From contig OY979723.1 of the NCBI GenBank assembly GCA_963855995.1, positions 625,001 through 689,000 of the forward strand: a DNA stretch of 64,000 nt, given 5' to 3'. This document shows positions 63,940 through 64,000 of the stretch, one piece after another. A program made the position numbers and the translations under genes. Every line of letters begins with the position of its first letter. Positions within the stretch are counted from its first letter, which is position 1. The notes beneath the pieces were generated by a model that was not told the DNA's origin, searched no databases, and worked only from the letters and a program-made list of their open reading frames with translations. This DNA is from Muricea muricata (taxonomy: Eukaryota > Cnidaria > Anthozoa > Malacalcyonacea > Plexauridae).

Positions 63940-64000
63940 GTAAGGAGGCGAACACAGAGTAGAAGACATAACACGTTTTATTACATTCATTTTGAAATTA

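Overview
This is animal genomic DNA. It is AT-rich, its genes are split into many short exons with GT-AG introns, the introns and spacers are full of small transposons, and every recognisable protein belongs to a metazoan family. The tectonin lectin, the adhesion GPCR with a hormone-receptor domain, the ELAPOR gene and the tRNA-derived SINEs fit a cnidarian, most likely an anthozoan. That placement is inference from gene content and style, not from a marker gene. I assembled the exon models by hand; each assembled model keeps frame through every junction.

Left part (1 to 18.7 kb, + strand). A terminal exon of an upstream gene lies at 105-540. Two tandem paralogues of a four-transmembrane (MS4A/CD20-like) protein follow, at about 1.4-8.8 kb and 11.9-18.7 kb. 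They share the same exon pattern, the same intron phases and the same C-terminal motif.

Middle part (19.7 to 54.3 kb, all - strand). A 12-exon adhesion GPCR of 925 residues spans 19.7-26.1 kb: signal peptide, unrecognised Cys-containing domain, Cys-rich module, hormone-receptor domain, GAIN/GPS, 7TM. A complete 31-exon ELAPOR1/2 (KIAA1324/EIG121) orthologue of 1001 residues spans 28.1-45.2 kb and includes a 29-nt microexon. A 5-exon secreted protein (46.9-51.9 kb) combines a PAN/apple-like module, an EGF module and a tectonin propeller. An intronless secreted protein (53.0-54.3 kb) carries perfect 42-bp (14-residue) tandem repeats and a basic C-terminus.

Right part (56.9 to 64.0 kb). This is a locally amplified cluster of cassettes: SAP-domain exons (one intact, several broken), short acidic or basic exons often followed by GC (not GT) donor-like sites, a first exon with a nuclear-localisation-like stretch, and two related Glu-rich final exons. 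The cassettes occur in both orientations and look like a nuclear SAP-domain gene duplicated, partly inverted and partly decayed.

Mobile DNA includes five foldback/MITE elements with readable target-site duplications or terminal inverted repeats (two with 8-bp TSDs, three with TTA TSDs), one larger foldback element, two LINE reverse-transcriptase remnants, tRNA-like SINEs, a dispersed TTGTTACAAG-rich repeat present six times, and several minisatellites. Most lie inside introns of the genes above.
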